DNA of 64,000 nt from Paenibacillus_I sp035510375 (lineage in GTDB: Bacteria; Bacillota; Bacilli; Paenibacillales; Paenibacillaceae): NCBI RefSeq assembly GCF_035510375.1, contig NZ_DATKHG010000013.1; one strand, written 5' to 3'. Every line of letters starts with the position of its first letter. The stretch's first letter is position 1. Position numbers and translations under genes: made by a program. Positions 17,279-26,029 of the stretch are shown one piece after another. Under the pieces are notes generated by a model. It was not told the origin of the DNA, did no database searches, and saw only the letters and a list, made by a program, of their open reading frames with translations.

Positions 17279-19702
17279 GTGTTGAAACCGAAGACCAGAT
17301 GGGATATCGCGCCGTTGAGCGAGGCGGCGGAGCTGGCCGCGGCCTCGATCGCCCGCGAGCTCGGCCTGGCGCCGCTCACCGCCAGGCTGATGGTCCGCCG
17401 GGGCATACTCGATGCGGAGACGGCCAGGCGGTATTTGAACGGCGGCCCGGAGCTGATGCACGACCCGTTCCTGCTTAGAGATATGGATGCGGCCGTCGGC
17501 CGCATCCGGCAAGCGGCGGAGCGGGGGGAGTACATACGCATTTACGGCGATTACGATGCCGACGGTGTATCGAGCACCGCGTTCGTTGCCAGGTTGTTTG
17601 CGAGCCTCGGCTATCGTTTCGATTATTATGTACCTCATCGAACGCTTGAAGGGTACGGACTGAACGAGAAGGCGATCGAAGCGGCGGCGGAAGCGGGCGT
17701 CAAGCTGCTTGTAACCGTGGATAACGGGATCGGCGCCGTCGACCAGATCGCATATGCCCGAAGCCTCGGCATCGATACGGTCGTGACCGATCATCACGAA
17801 CCGCCCGAACGGCTTCCCGACGCGGTCGCCGTCGTTAATCCGAAGCGCCCCGACTGTCCTTATCCGTTCAAAGGGCTGGCCGGCGTGGGAGTGGCGTTCA
17901 AGCTCGGCCATGCCCTGCTCGGTCGGCCGCCGCTGGAATGGGCGGAGCTGGCCGCGCTCGGCACGATTGCCGATTTGATGCCTTTGCAGGACGAGAACCG
18001 CGTACTGGCGCGGATCGGTCTCGACATGATGCGGCGTTCGGACAATCCCGGTTTTCAGGCGCTTGCCCGGGTCGGCGGGATGGAGCTTGCCGCCGCCTCC
18101 GCGGAGGCGGTGGCGTTCGGAATGGCCCCGCGGGTGAATGCCGGCGGGAGGTTAAGCCGCGCCGACATCGCCGTCAAGCTGCTGACGACCGACGACCCGG
18201 CCGAGGCGCGGCAGCAGGCGGAGACGCTCGACGCGCTGAACCGGGAGCGGCAGAAGCTGGTGGAAGCGACGGTGCGGGAGGCGGAAGCGGTCTGGGCGGC
18301 GAAGCGCGCGTCGGCAGCCGAATCGGGCATGCGGGAGCCGGAGGTGATCGTCGTCGCCGGGGAAGACTGGAACGTCGGCGTCGTCGGCATCGTCGCCTCG
18401 AAGCTGATCGAGCGTTATTATAAGCCGGCATTCGTGCTCGGCATCGATGCGGCGAAAGGCACGGCCAAAGGCTCCGCGCGATCCATCGACGGCTTCGATC
18501 TCCATGCTGCCCTTACGGCATGCGAAGAGCTGCTGGACCACTATGGCGGCCATCAGGCCGCGGCCGGCATGACGCTAGACCGCGATCGGCTGCCGGCGTT
18601 CGAGGAACGCCTGGACCGCCTGGCCCGCGAATGGCTGTCGGATGACGACCGTCTGAGGAAGACGACGGTGGATCTGGTTTGCTCCTTGGAAGAAGCGAGT
18701 CTGGAAGCAACAAGCCAGATCGCGCTGCTCGAGCCGTTCGGAGCGGGCAATCCGCAGCCGAGAATGCTGATCGAGGGCGTGCGTCTGAAGGAGAAACGGG
18801 CGATCGGCAAGGAAGGCAAGCATTTGCGGCTTGCCGCGAAGCGCGGCGGCGACGTTCTGGAAGCGGTCGGCTTCGGATTCGGCGGGCTCGCCGCCCATAT
18901 CTCCGATTCCGCCCGAATCGACCTGCTCGGCGAACTGTCGGTCAACGAATGGAACGGCGCGCGAAAGCCGCAGCTTCAGATACGCGACCTGCGGGTCGAC
19001 CACGTCCAGGTGTTCGACCGGAGAGGAGCGCGCGACAAGCGAAGGGCGCTTGAACAGCTGCTCGAGACCGCCGCATCGATCGGGGGAGCGGTTGCGGGAA
19101 GCGGTTCGGCGGCTCATGCCGCGGTCGTGCTGGCTTCCGACCCGGGCTGGCTGGAGGCGGCGGCCGCTTCCGAGACGGGCGGTGCATCCGCGAACGGGCC
19201 GATCATGATCCGTTACGACGAGTGGCCCGCCGAAGGGGCGGATTGCTCTACGCTCGTGCTGCTTGACAAGCCGCCGTGCCGGGACGGCTTCGCGTCCATC
19301 GTGCGCACCTGCGCGTCGCTGGAGCGGGTGCATGTGCTGTATGAAACCGCGGCGGGACGGGAAGTCCGCTTTCCGGACCGGTCCGATTTCGGCGCTGCTT
19401 ACCGGCTGCTCCGGCGAATGAATCGCGGGACGCTGCCGAGAGCGGACGCGATTGCGGCATTGTCCCGGACAGGCTTGCCGGCGGAGACGCTCGGGATGAT
19501 GCTGGATGTGTTTGCGGATCTCGGCTTTCTGGAAACGGCCGACGGCCGTATCCGCTTGGTGCCGAACCCCGGGCACAGGGAACTTGCCTCTTCGCCGGTG
19601 TACCAGAGGGCGAAGCGGGGATCGGATGCCGAACGGCTGTGGTCGGCGCCGTGCGCGGAGCTGACGGAGTGGATTATCGGCATAAGGACGCCGGGCGCCT
19701 GA
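17279..19702 (+). CDS. recJ: Single-stranded-DNA-specific exonuclease RecJ
   Basis: An 807-residue DHH-family 5'-3' exonuclease for recombination and repair. The N-terminal catalytic core has IRIYGDYDADGVSSTAF (metal-binding Asp residues near residue 85), VTVDNGIGAVDQ, and the DHH motif in VTDHHEPPERLPD. DHHA1 features follow: GMAPRVNAGGRL and a GGHQAAAGMTL segment. The C-terminal 250 residues are the extension found in Bacillales RecJ. The start is GTG 17279 (or TTG 17282), 7-10 nt after AGGAGG. recJ-apt-relA is the conserved order in Bacillales. Confidence 0.95.
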   Translation: MLKPKTRWDIAPLSEAAELAAASIARELGLAPLTARLMVRRGILDAETARRYLNGGPELMHDPFLLRDMDAAVGRIRQAAERGEYIRIYGDYDADGVSSTAFVARLFASLGYRFDYYVPHRTLEGYGLNEKAIEAAAEAGVKLLVTVDNGIGAVDQIAYARSLGIDTVVTDHHEPPERLPDAVAVVNPKRPDCPYPFKGLAGVGVAFKLGHALLGRPPLEWAELAALGTIADLMPLQDENRVLARIGLDMMRRSDNPGFQALARVGGMELAAASAEAVAFGMAPRVNAGGRLSRADIAVKLLTTDDPAEARQQAETLDALNRERQKLVEATVREAEAVWAAKRASAAESGMREPEVIVVAGEDWNVGVVGIVASKLIERYYKPAFVLGIDAAKGTAKGSARSIDGFDLHAALTACEELLDHYGGHQAAAGMTLDRDRLPAFEERLDRLAREWLSDDDRLRKTTVDLVCSLEEASLEATSQIALLEPFGAGNPQPRMLIEGVRLKEKRAIGKEGKHLRLAAKRGGDVLEAVGFGFGGLAAHISDSARIDLLGELSVNEWNGARKPQLQIRDLRVDHVQVFDRRGARDKRRALEQLLETAASIGGAVAGSGSAAHAAVVLASDPGWLEAAAASETGGASANGPIMIRYDEWPAEGADCSTLVLLDKPPCRDGFASIVRTCASLERVHVLYETAAGREVRFPDRSDFGAAYRLLRRMNRGTLPRADAIAALSRTGLPAETLGMMLDVFADLGFLETADGRIRLVPNPGHRELASSPVYQRAKRGSDAERLWSAPCAELTEWIIGIRTPGA

Positions 19703-19745
19703 CGGCTCCGGTTACATTTGATGGATGAATCGGGAGGAACGTATC

Positions 19746-20258
19746 ATGAATTTTAAAGACTATATCCGGGTTATCCCGGATTTTCCGCAGCCGGGCATCC
19801 GGTTTAAGGACATCACGACGCTGCTGAAGGACGGCAAGGCCTACCGGGCGGCGATCGACGCGATCCGCGACGGCGTCAGCCATCTGGAGATCGACCTGAT
19901 CGCCGGTCCCGAGGCGCGCGGCTTCGTCATCGGCGCGCCGCTCGCGCTTTCGCTCGGCGTCGGCTTCGTGCCGATCCGCAAGAGCGGCAAGCTGCCGGGC
20001 AAGACGGTGGAGGCCTCCTATGACCTCGAGTACGGCAAGGATAAACTGGCGGTACATACCGACGCCGTTCAGCCGGGCCAGCGCGTTCTGATCGCGGACG
20101 ACCTGCTTGCCACCGGGGGCACGATCGCCTCGACCGTCAACCTCATTCGCCAGCTGGGAGGAGAAGTGGTCGGCGCGGCTTTCCTGATCGAGCTCGGCTA
20201 CTTGACGGGCCGGGAAAAGCTCGAGGGCATCGACGTTTTCTCCTTGATCACCTATTGA
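19746..20258 (+). CDS. apt: Adenine phosphoribosyltransferase
   Basis: A 170-residue purine salvage enzyme converting adenine and PRPP to AMP. MNFKDYIRVIPDFPQPGI is the typical N-terminus, the PRPP loop is VLIADDLLATGGTI, and GPEARGFVIGAPLALSLGVG is the conserved flap region. ATG 19746 is preferred over an in-frame ATG at 19725, since GGGAGG sits 7 nt ahead of it. Confidence 0.96.
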   Translation: MNFKDYIRVIPDFPQPGIRFKDITTLLKDGKAYRAAIDAIRDGVSHLEIDLIAGPEARGFVIGAPLALSLGVGFVPIRKSGKLPGKTVEASYDLEYGKDKLAVHTDAVQPGQRVLIADDLLATGGTIASTVNLIRQLGGEVVGAAFLIELGYLTGREKLEGIDVFSLITY

Positions 20259-20292
20259 TTCGCGGCGATTCTCCAATAACCGAACCCGAGCC

Positions 20293-20323
20293 GAGCCCTG
20301 CCGAGACCTTGTCGGCAGGGCTC
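20293..20323 (+). terminator. Strong hairpin after apt, probable terminator
   Basis: GAGCCCTGCCGA (20293-20304) and TCGGCAGGGCTC (20312-20323) form a perfect 12-bp stem with a 7-nt loop. There is no T-tract after it, so termination may be partial; it could also be Rho-dependent or an RNA-stability element. Confidence 0.5.
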
Positions 20324-20387
20324 AGTCCGTCGCCTGAAGCCGGGAAGGGCGCGGCAAGGCGACGGACGTCTCCGAGACCGGCGGCAG

Positions 20388-20417
20388 TTGACGATTGGCC
20401 TTGACTACGGGCATAAT
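20388..20417 (+). promoter_or_regulatory. Probable SigA promoter of relA
   Basis: TTGACG at 20388-20393 and CATAAT at 20412-20417 are 18 bp apart, about 137 bp upstream of the relA start, so the mRNA would have a long leader. Confidence 0.5.
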
Positions 20418-20553
20418 AATGAGAAAAACTTGTTTCGTTCGGGTTCGGGCCAAGTCGATCCGGATCCGGCCGGTACCGTATAAAAATCGACGGATATCGA
20501 GTTCTCTCAGGCGGCAGGCCGGTAGAGAAGAGCTCTTTTAGAAAGGGACGTTC

Positions 20554-22746
20554 ATGGGCATAGAGCAGTTAATCGACAAGGCAGCGGCCTATTTGAAGGA
20601 ATCAGACCTTGCGCGCATCCGGGAAGCCTACGATTTCGCCGAACAAGCCCATCACGGCCAGGTGCGGAAATCGGGCGAGCCTTATATCCTGCATCCGGTT
20701 GCGGTTGCCGAAATATTGGTCAACATGCAAATGGATGTCATCTCGATCATTGCCGCCCTTCTGCATGATGTCGTTGAAGATACGACCGTACCGCTCGAGG
20801 AGGTGCGCGTCCGCTTCGGCGAGACGTGCGCGATGCTCGTCGACGGCCTGACGAAGCTGGAAAAAATTCAGTTCCGCTCCAAGGAAGAGCAGCAGAATGA
20901 GAATTACCGCAAAATGTTCGTCGCCATGGCCCAGGACATTCGCGTTATTCTGATCAAACTGGCCGACCGGCTGCACAATATGCGCACGCTGAAATTCCAA
21001 TCGGAGGAGGCGCAGCGGCGAATCGCTTACGAGACGCTGGAAATTTTTTGTCCCATCGCTCACAGGCTTGGTATTTCGGCCATCAAATGGGAGATGGAAG
21101 ACATCGCCCTCCGCTATCTGAATCCGCAGCAGTATTACCGGATCGCCAACCTGATGAAAAAGAAACGTGCGGAGCGGGAGCGGCACATCGAGGACGTCAT
21201 CGACAAAATCCGCGAGAAGCTGAGCGAGATGGGCGTCGTCGGCGACATCTCCGGACGGCCCAAGCATTTATACAGCATCTATAAGAAAATGACGGACAAA
21301 AACAAGCAGTTCAACGAAATTTACGACCTGCTGGCCATCCGGATCATCGTCGACAACATCAAGGATTGCTATGCGACGCTCGGTATCATTCATACGCTGT
21401 GGCGGCCGATGCCGGGGCGGTTCAAGGATTATATCGCGATGCCGAAGGCGAACATGTACCAATCGCTGCATACGACGGTGATCGGGCCGAACGGCGAACC
21501 GACCGAGGTGCAGATTCGGACATGGGAGATGCACCGGACGAGCGAATACGGAATCGCGGCCCATTGGGCCTACAAGGAAGGCAAGGAAGGCGCGGCCGCT
21601 TCGGTCGGCGGCTTCGGCGACAAGGTAAAGTGGTTCCGCGAAATTCTGGAGCTTCAGAACGAGGCGCGCGACGCTTCGGAATTTATGGAATCGCTCAAGA
21701 TGGATTTCTTCTCCGACCTCGTCTTCGTATTCACGCCGAAGGGCGAGGTGTTCGAGCTGCCGGCCGGATCCGTGCCGCTTGATTTCGCCTACCGGATTCA
21801 TACCGAGGTCGGCAACCGCACGATCGGGGCCAAGGTGAACGGGCGGATCGTGCCGCTCGACCACAAGCTGAAGACCGGGGATATCGTCGAAATATTGACC
21901 TCCAAGCATTCGTACGGCCCGAGCCAGGATTGGGTGAAGATCGCCCAGTCGTCGCATGCGCGCAGCAAAATCAAGCAGTGGTTCAAAAAAGAGAAGCGCG
22001 ACGAGAACGTGTCCAAGGGCCGGGACATGGTCGAGAAGGAGCTCAAGCGGCTGGGCTTGGAGTCTTCGGCCTGGCTTCAGGACGACAAGCTTCACGAGGT
22101 CGCCGCGAAATTCACGTTCAACGATATCGAGGACATGCTGTCCGCGGTCGGCTTCGGCGGCATTACGGCGGCGCAGATCGTCACGAGGCTGACGGAGAAG
22201 CTGCGCAAGGAAACCGAGGAAGCGAACCGGATCGAGCTGACCTCCGAGGTGAAGGAGGTCAAGACGCCCGGCGGCGAGAAGAAGCGGCGGTCGACCGGCG
22301 GCATCCGCGTCAAAGGCGTGGACAACATGCTCGTGCGCTTCGCCCGCTGCTGCAACCCGGTGCCCGGCGACGAGATCGTCGGTTACATCACGCGCGGGCG
22401 CGGCGTATCGGTGCACCGCTCCGATTGCAACAACATTCCGGCCGCGGGCGAGGGCGAGGAGGCCGCGCGCGTCATCGAGGTCGAATGGGAGCAATCGGTC
22501 GAGGCGAATTACGCGGTCGATATCGAAATCCGCGGCCATGACCGCCGCGGGCTGCTGAACGAGGTGCTGCAGGCGGTTTCGGAAACGAAGACGAACATCG
22601 CGGCCGTATCCGGCCGTTCGGACAAAAACAAGCTTGCGCTGATCCATATGACGATCCTGATCCGCAACATCGAGCATTTGCAGTCGGTCGTCGAGAAGAT
22701 CAAGCGGGTGCAGGATATTTTTTCGGTGCAGCGCATTATGCAATAG
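20554..22746 (+). CDS. relA: Bifunctional (p)ppGpp synthetase/hydrolase Rel
   Basis: A 730-residue stringent-response enzyme. The domains in order are an HD hydrolase domain (YILHPVAVAEIL, AALLHDVVEDT with the HD pair, residues 25-190), the synthetase domain (residues about 235-350, DLLAIRIIVDNIKDCYATLG and MPKANMYQSLHTTVIGPNG), a TGS domain (390-455, VFVFTPKGEVFELPAGSVP), a helical/conserved-cysteine region (RFARCCNPVPGDEIVGYITR) and a C-terminal ACT domain (655-730). Intact HD motifs indicate both synthesis and hydrolysis. The start has AAAGGGACG in front. Confidence 0.96.
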   Translation: MGIEQLIDKAAAYLKESDLARIREAYDFAEQAHHGQVRKSGEPYILHPVAVAEILVNMQMDVISIIAALLHDVVEDTTVPLEEVRVRFGETCAMLVDGLTKLEKIQFRSKEEQQNENYRKMFVAMAQDIRVILIKLADRLHNMRTLKFQSEEAQRRIAYETLEIFCPIAHRLGISAIKWEMEDIALRYLNPQQYYRIANLMKKKRAERERHIEDVIDKIREKLSEMGVVGDISGRPKHLYSIYKKMTDKNKQFNEIYDLLAIRIIVDNIKDCYATLGIIHTLWRPMPGRFKDYIAMPKANMYQSLHTTVIGPNGEPTEVQIRTWEMHRTSEYGIAAHWAYKEGKEGAAASVGGFGDKVKWFREILELQNEARDASEFMESLKMDFFSDLVFVFTPKGEVFELPAGSVPLDFAYRIHTEVGNRTIGAKVNGRIVPLDHKLKTGDIVEILTSKHSYGPSQDWVKIAQSSHARSKIKQWFKKEKRDENVSKGRDMVEKELKRLGLESSAWLQDDKLHEVAAKFTFNDIEDMLSAVGFGGITAAQIVTRLTEKLRKETEEANRIELTSEVKEVKTPGGEKKRRSTGGIRVKGVDNMLVRFARCCNPVPGDEIVGYITRGRGVSVHRSDCNNIPAAGEGEEAARVIEVEWEQSVEANYAVDIEIRGHDRRGLLNEVLQAVSETKTNIAAVSGRSDKNKLALIHMTILIRNIEHLQSVVEKIKRVQDIFSVQRIMQ

Positions 22747-22782
22747 AGTTGCTCTTCAAGCCAAGAAGGTTGGGATTTTACT

Positions 22783-23229
22783 GTGAAAATAGTGGTGCAA
22801 CGCTGCAAATCGGCTTCCGTGACGGTGGAAGGCGAGACGGTCGGCGCCATCGGCGCGGGCTTGCTGCTGTTGGTCGGCGTGACGCATGAAGATACGGAAA
22901 AGGATGCCGGGTGGCTGGCCGACAAGCTTGCCGGCCTGCGCGTTTTTGAGGATGAGCGGGGGAAAATGAATCTTTCCGTGACGGACGTCGGCGGCGAGGT
23001 GCTGTCGGTGTCGCAGTTCACGCTCTACGGCGATTGCGGCTCGGGGAAACGTCCGAGCTTCACGGCCGCGGCCAGGCCGGAGCTTGCGGAGCCGCTCTAT
23101 GAGACGTTCAATGCGCGGCTGCGCGCCAAAGGGCTGCGGGTCGAGACCGGCCGGTTCGGGGCGATGATGGAGGTTTCGCTTGTCAACGAGGGACCGGTGA
23201 CGCTGATCGTCGACAGCAGGGAGAAGTAG
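22783..23229 (+). CDS. dtd: D-aminoacyl-tRNA deacylase
   Basis: A 148-residue enzyme that removes D-amino acids (and glycine from tRNA-Ala) wrongly attached to tRNA. The signature elements are MKIVVQRCKSASVTVEGE at the N-terminus, the SQFTLYGD motif, and the Gly-cisPro motif in NEGPVTLIVDS. GTG start at 22783, 36 bp after relA, as in Bacillales. No terminator was recognised directly after it. Confidence 0.96.
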   Translation: MKIVVQRCKSASVTVEGETVGAIGAGLLLLVGVTHEDTEKDAGWLADKLAGLRVFEDERGKMNLSVTDVGGEVLSVSQFTLYGDCGSGKRPSFTAAARPELAEPLYETFNARLRAKGLRVETGRFGAMMEVSLVNEGPVTLIVDSREK

Positions 23230-23541
23230 GCGATTGGATTATGCGGCCCGGTTAATGGCAACAATAGAAGGCAAATGGACATTCGCGCCGGAGCGCGGAT
23301 CGAAAGGAGCCGATGCGGGGATCATGCGTCAATCGTGGAAGGAACAAAGAGTCGAGCGGGCGTGCACGGGCATGCTGCATATGGAGCGCCGGGAAGCGCT
23401 CACGTTCACGGAAGGCCACGGGAGAACGGCCGCCGACTGGCCGGGCGGACATCACATGCGCCGGGATGAGCCGTCCGGCGGCGAGTGAGCGGGAGAACGG
23501 TAATGTTACCCGGCATTAGCGTCTCGTCAGTGTTCGTGTCC
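23230..23541. other. Gene-poor stretch after dtd
   Basis: An open frame of 84 codons from TTG 23234 has a GGGAGAAG sequence ahead of it but no similarity that I recognise and a composition typical of chance frames in GC-rich DNA. I see no other feature before the palindrome array begins. Confidence 0.3.
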
Positions 23542-23955
23542 GTTAGCGGCACGCGGTGCCGCTAGCGGAGCTATTATCCGGCGTTCGGGCGGATTAGCGG
23601 CATACGATGCCGCTAGCAGACAATCGGCGTATGGTTTGCGTCATTTTGTCGTCGCTAGCGGCACGTGGTGCCGCTAGCGGAGCTATTATCCGGCGTTCGG
23701 GCGGATTAGCGGCATACGATGCCGCTAGCAGACAATCCGGCGTATGGTTTGCGTCATTTTGTAGTCGCTAGCGGCATGTGGTGCCGCTAACGGACCTTTT
23801 ATCCGGCGTTCGGGCGGATTAGCGGCATACGATGCCGCTAGCAGACAATCCGGCGTATGTCTTGCGTCATTTTGTCGTCATTAGCGGCACGAGGTGCCGC
23901 TAATGGAGCTATTATCAGGCGTCCGGGCGGGTTAGCGGCATACGATGCCGCTAAC
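23542..23955. repeat. Tandem array of eight 25-bp palindromes in four ~113-bp units
   Basis: Eight near-perfect 25-bp inverted repeats (11-bp arms, half sites like GTTAGCGGCAC and GTGCCGCTAGC, 3-bp centre) start at 23542, 23593, 23654, 23705, 23767, 23818, 23880 and 23931. They alternate between type A (GCGGCAC..GTGCCGC or similar) and type B (GCGGCATACGATGCCGC). The spacer is 26 bp inside each A-B pair and 36, 37 and 37 bp between pairs, giving periods of 112-113 bp. Spacers within the array are nearly identical between units, so recent tandem duplication is likely. No open frame spans it. Confidence 0.9.
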
Positions 23956-24218
23956 CCGCGATACGCTTCATCTTTGCCTCTCTGCGCGGCTGTCAGACCG
24001 GCAAAACCTCCAATTCGTCCGCGGAACGCAAGTCACTTGAGAACCGCCCGCTAGCTCCGCATCGCAGCGCAAGCATACAGGCGCTCTGACAGCCGTCGCC
24101 GCGTTACGCCGCAGCGCGCGCAGCGGAAGGCGGGCGGTGCCGAACGCCGTCGGAAAACGCTTTATTTTCTGTAATATAATTGTAATCTATTTCACACCAT
24201 TCTTTAACATTGTCGGAC

Positions 24219-24299
24219 TATAATAATAGTCGACCCCCTTTTTTATATGATATATACCTTTGAACCTGCGACCTCGCGTTGCAGGTTATTTTCTTTTTC
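24219..24299 (+). ncRNA. Possible short RNA: promoter-like TATAAT followed by a terminator
   Basis: An AT-rich island begins near 24160. TATAAT at 24219-24224 sits inside an imperfect inverted repeat (GTCGGACTAT / ATAGTCGAC). The intrinsic terminator at 24263-24299 would end a transcript of about 70 nt. The -35 region is poor (TTCACA is 22 bp from the -10). It may be a small RNA, a leader fragment or chance. The stretch between the palindrome array and this point (23956-24177) shows no recognisable feature. Confidence 0.25.
24263..24299 (+). terminator. Intrinsic terminator upstream of the hisS promoter
   Basis: AACCTGC (24263-24269) and GCAGGTT (24281-24287) flank an 11-nt loop and are followed by ATTTTCTTTTTC. 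It insulates the hisS promoter from upstream reading. Confidence 0.7.
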
Positions 24300-24342
24300 G
24301 GGGAAACGACCGTAACGCTCAGCGCGCTGCCACGCCGGTTTC

Positions 24343-24371
24343 TTGACTTTAGAGGACTTGGACGGTAGAAT
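24343..24371 (+). promoter_or_regulatory. SigA promoter of the hisS T-box operon
   Basis: TTGACT (24343-24348) and TAGAAT (24366-24371) are 17 bp apart; transcription should begin near 24378. Confidence 0.8.
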
Positions 24372-24377
24372 TTATAA

Positions 24378-24719
24378 ATCAGCTTATCGACTGTGGTCGG
24401 TAAGCGGCCATATCCATCGATTCGATGACGGGACCAAGTAATCCGGATTCGCGTACCCAGAGAGAGGCGCCCTGGCTGCAAGCGCCTTGACGACGGACGG
24501 ACGAAAGAACCTCCCCGAGAACGGCCGGTGAACGGCCGGGCGGCGACGCCCGGGCATCAATAGCCGGCGCGCGCGCGACGGGCGTTAACCGTCAGAGCGG
24601 AACCGCGGCGAGAAAGGCTGGCGGCGGTTTCCGGAATGTGGGTGGTACCGCGTGAGCATGCAAATCTCTCGCCCCTAACGAACGTTGGCCCGTTCGCTAG
24701 GGCGGGAGATTATTTTTTT
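24378..24719 (+). promoter_or_regulatory. T-box riboswitch leader of hisS-aspS
   Basis: The leader holds the T-box core GGGTGGTACCGCG (24640-24652) of the antiterminator, followed by a terminator hairpin (CTCTCGCCC at 24666-24674 pairing with GGGCGGGAG ending near 24709) and a T-rich run to 24719. Stem I marks are AGTA (24434 region), CAGAGAG in the distal part and the GGCTGCAAG distal loop motif. Uncharged tRNA pairing with the leader stabilises the antiterminator and lets transcription reach hisS and aspS. A separate 5' hairpin (GCTTATCGAC/GTCGGTAAGC) precedes stem I. The codon read by the tRNA could not be assigned with confidence. Confidence 0.9.
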
Positions 24720-24738
24720 GCCGACAGGAGGAGCTATC

Positions 24739-25998
24739 ATGGGCTTTCAGAAGCCGCCGGGAACACAGGATTTGCTGCCCGGAGCGGTTGAGAAGTGGCA
24801 GGTCGTCGAGGCCAAGGCGCGCGACATTTGCCGCAGATTCAATTTTCGGGAAATCCGGACGCCGATCTTCGAGTCGACCGACCTGTTTCAGCGCGGCGTC
24901 GGGGAGACGACGGATATCGTCGAGAAGGAAATGTACACGTTCATCGACCGCGGCGACCGCAGCGTCACGCTGCGGCCGGAAGGCACCGCGGGCGCGGTAA
25001 GGGCGTATATCGAGAACAAGCTGTACGGGGAGCCGGACGTGACGAAGCTGTATTACATCGGGCCGATGTTCCGGTACGAGCGCCAGCAGGCGGGCCGTTA
25101 CCGGCAGTTTCACCAGTTCGGGGTGGAGGCGCTGGGCGCCGTCGATCCCGCGTTGGATGCCGAGGTAATCGCGCTGGGATTTACATTCTATAAGGAAGTC
25201 GGCCTGAACGGGGTCAGGGTGGAGATCAACTCGGTCGGCACGCCCGCAATCCGCGCCGCGTTCAGGGAGCGGCTGCTCGCCTTCCTGGAGCCGAAGCGCG
25301 AGCTGCTTTGCAAGGACTGCCGGTCCCGGATGGACCGCAATCCGCTGCGGGTGCTCGATTGCAAGGTCGACCAGCCGCATTTTGAAGGGGCGCCGTCGAT
25401 TCTGGACAGCCTCGATGACGAATGCCGCACGCATTTTGAAGCGCTCCAGGGCTACCTTGCCGCGATGGACATTCCGTTCGCGATCAATCCGAAGCTGGTG
25501 CGCGGCCTGGATTATTACACGCACACCGCCTTCGAATACAAAGCGGCTGGCATCGGCGCGATCGACACGATCGGCGGCGGGGGACGCTACAACGGGCTTG
25601 TGGAAAGCATCGGCGGACCCGATCAGCCGGGCGTCGGTCTCGGTCTGGGACTTGAGCGCACGGTGATGCTGCTCGACAATCAGGAAGCCGATTGGGGAGA
25701 CCTGAACCGCGTCGACGTTTATCTTGTCGGCTTGGGCGAAGCGGCGGAGCGGGAGACGGTAAAGCTGCTGCATCGGCTGCGCAATCGCGGCATAGCCGCC
25801 GAGCGCGATTATTCGGGCCGGAAGATGAAGGCCCAGATGAAGTCGGCCGACCGCCTGCGGGCAAGGTATACGGCGATTCTCGGCGACGACGAGCTGGCGA
25901 GGGGCGAGATTACGCTCAAGGATATGTCAAACGGCGAGCAGCGGCAGGTTGCGCTGTCCGGGCTCGCGGATGAAATATTAGGAGCACCGCAACGATAA
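24739..25998 (+). CDS. hisS: Histidyl-tRNA synthetase
   Basis: A 419-residue class II synthetase charging tRNA-His. The N-terminus MGFQKPPGTQDLLPG is canonical; motif 2 appears around FRYERQQAGRYRQFHQFGVE, the His-specific block is LVRGLDYYTHTAFEY, and motif 3 is in GVGLGLGLERTVMLL. The C-terminal anticodon domain ends near GEQRQVALSGLAD. The start ATG 24739 follows ACAGGAGGAG by 7 nt; an upstream in-frame ATG lies inside the T-box terminator and is not used. aspS follows after 31 bp. Confidence 0.97.
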   Translation: MGFQKPPGTQDLLPGAVEKWQVVEAKARDICRRFNFREIRTPIFESTDLFQRGVGETTDIVEKEMYTFIDRGDRSVTLRPEGTAGAVRAYIENKLYGEPDVTKLYYIGPMFRYERQQAGRYRQFHQFGVEALGAVDPALDAEVIALGFTFYKEVGLNGVRVEINSVGTPAIRAAFRERLLAFLEPKRELLCKDCRSRMDRNPLRVLDCKVDQPHFEGAPSILDSLDDECRTHFEALQGYLAAMDIPFAINPKLVRGLDYYTHTAFEYKAAGIGAIDTIGGGGRYNGLVESIGGPDQPGVGLGLGLERTVMLLDNQEADWGDLNRVDVYLVGLGEAAERETVKLLHRLRNRGIAAERDYSGRKMKAQMKSADRLRARYTAILGDDELARGEITLKDMSNGEQRQVALSGLADEILGAPQR

Positions 25999-26029
25999 CG
26001 AAAGAGAGACGAAAGGAAGGACTACAATC

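Noticed and set aside
23234..23488. 84-codon open frame after dtd (TTG start)
   Set aside because: A plausible ribosome site is present but there is no recognisable family, and the composition looks like a chance frame in GC-rich DNA. Frame conservation in relatives would change this.
23542..23955. CRISPR array
   Set aside because: The units are palindromes in alternating pairs with repeated spacers; CRISPR spacers would be unique and of one length, and no cas genes are near.
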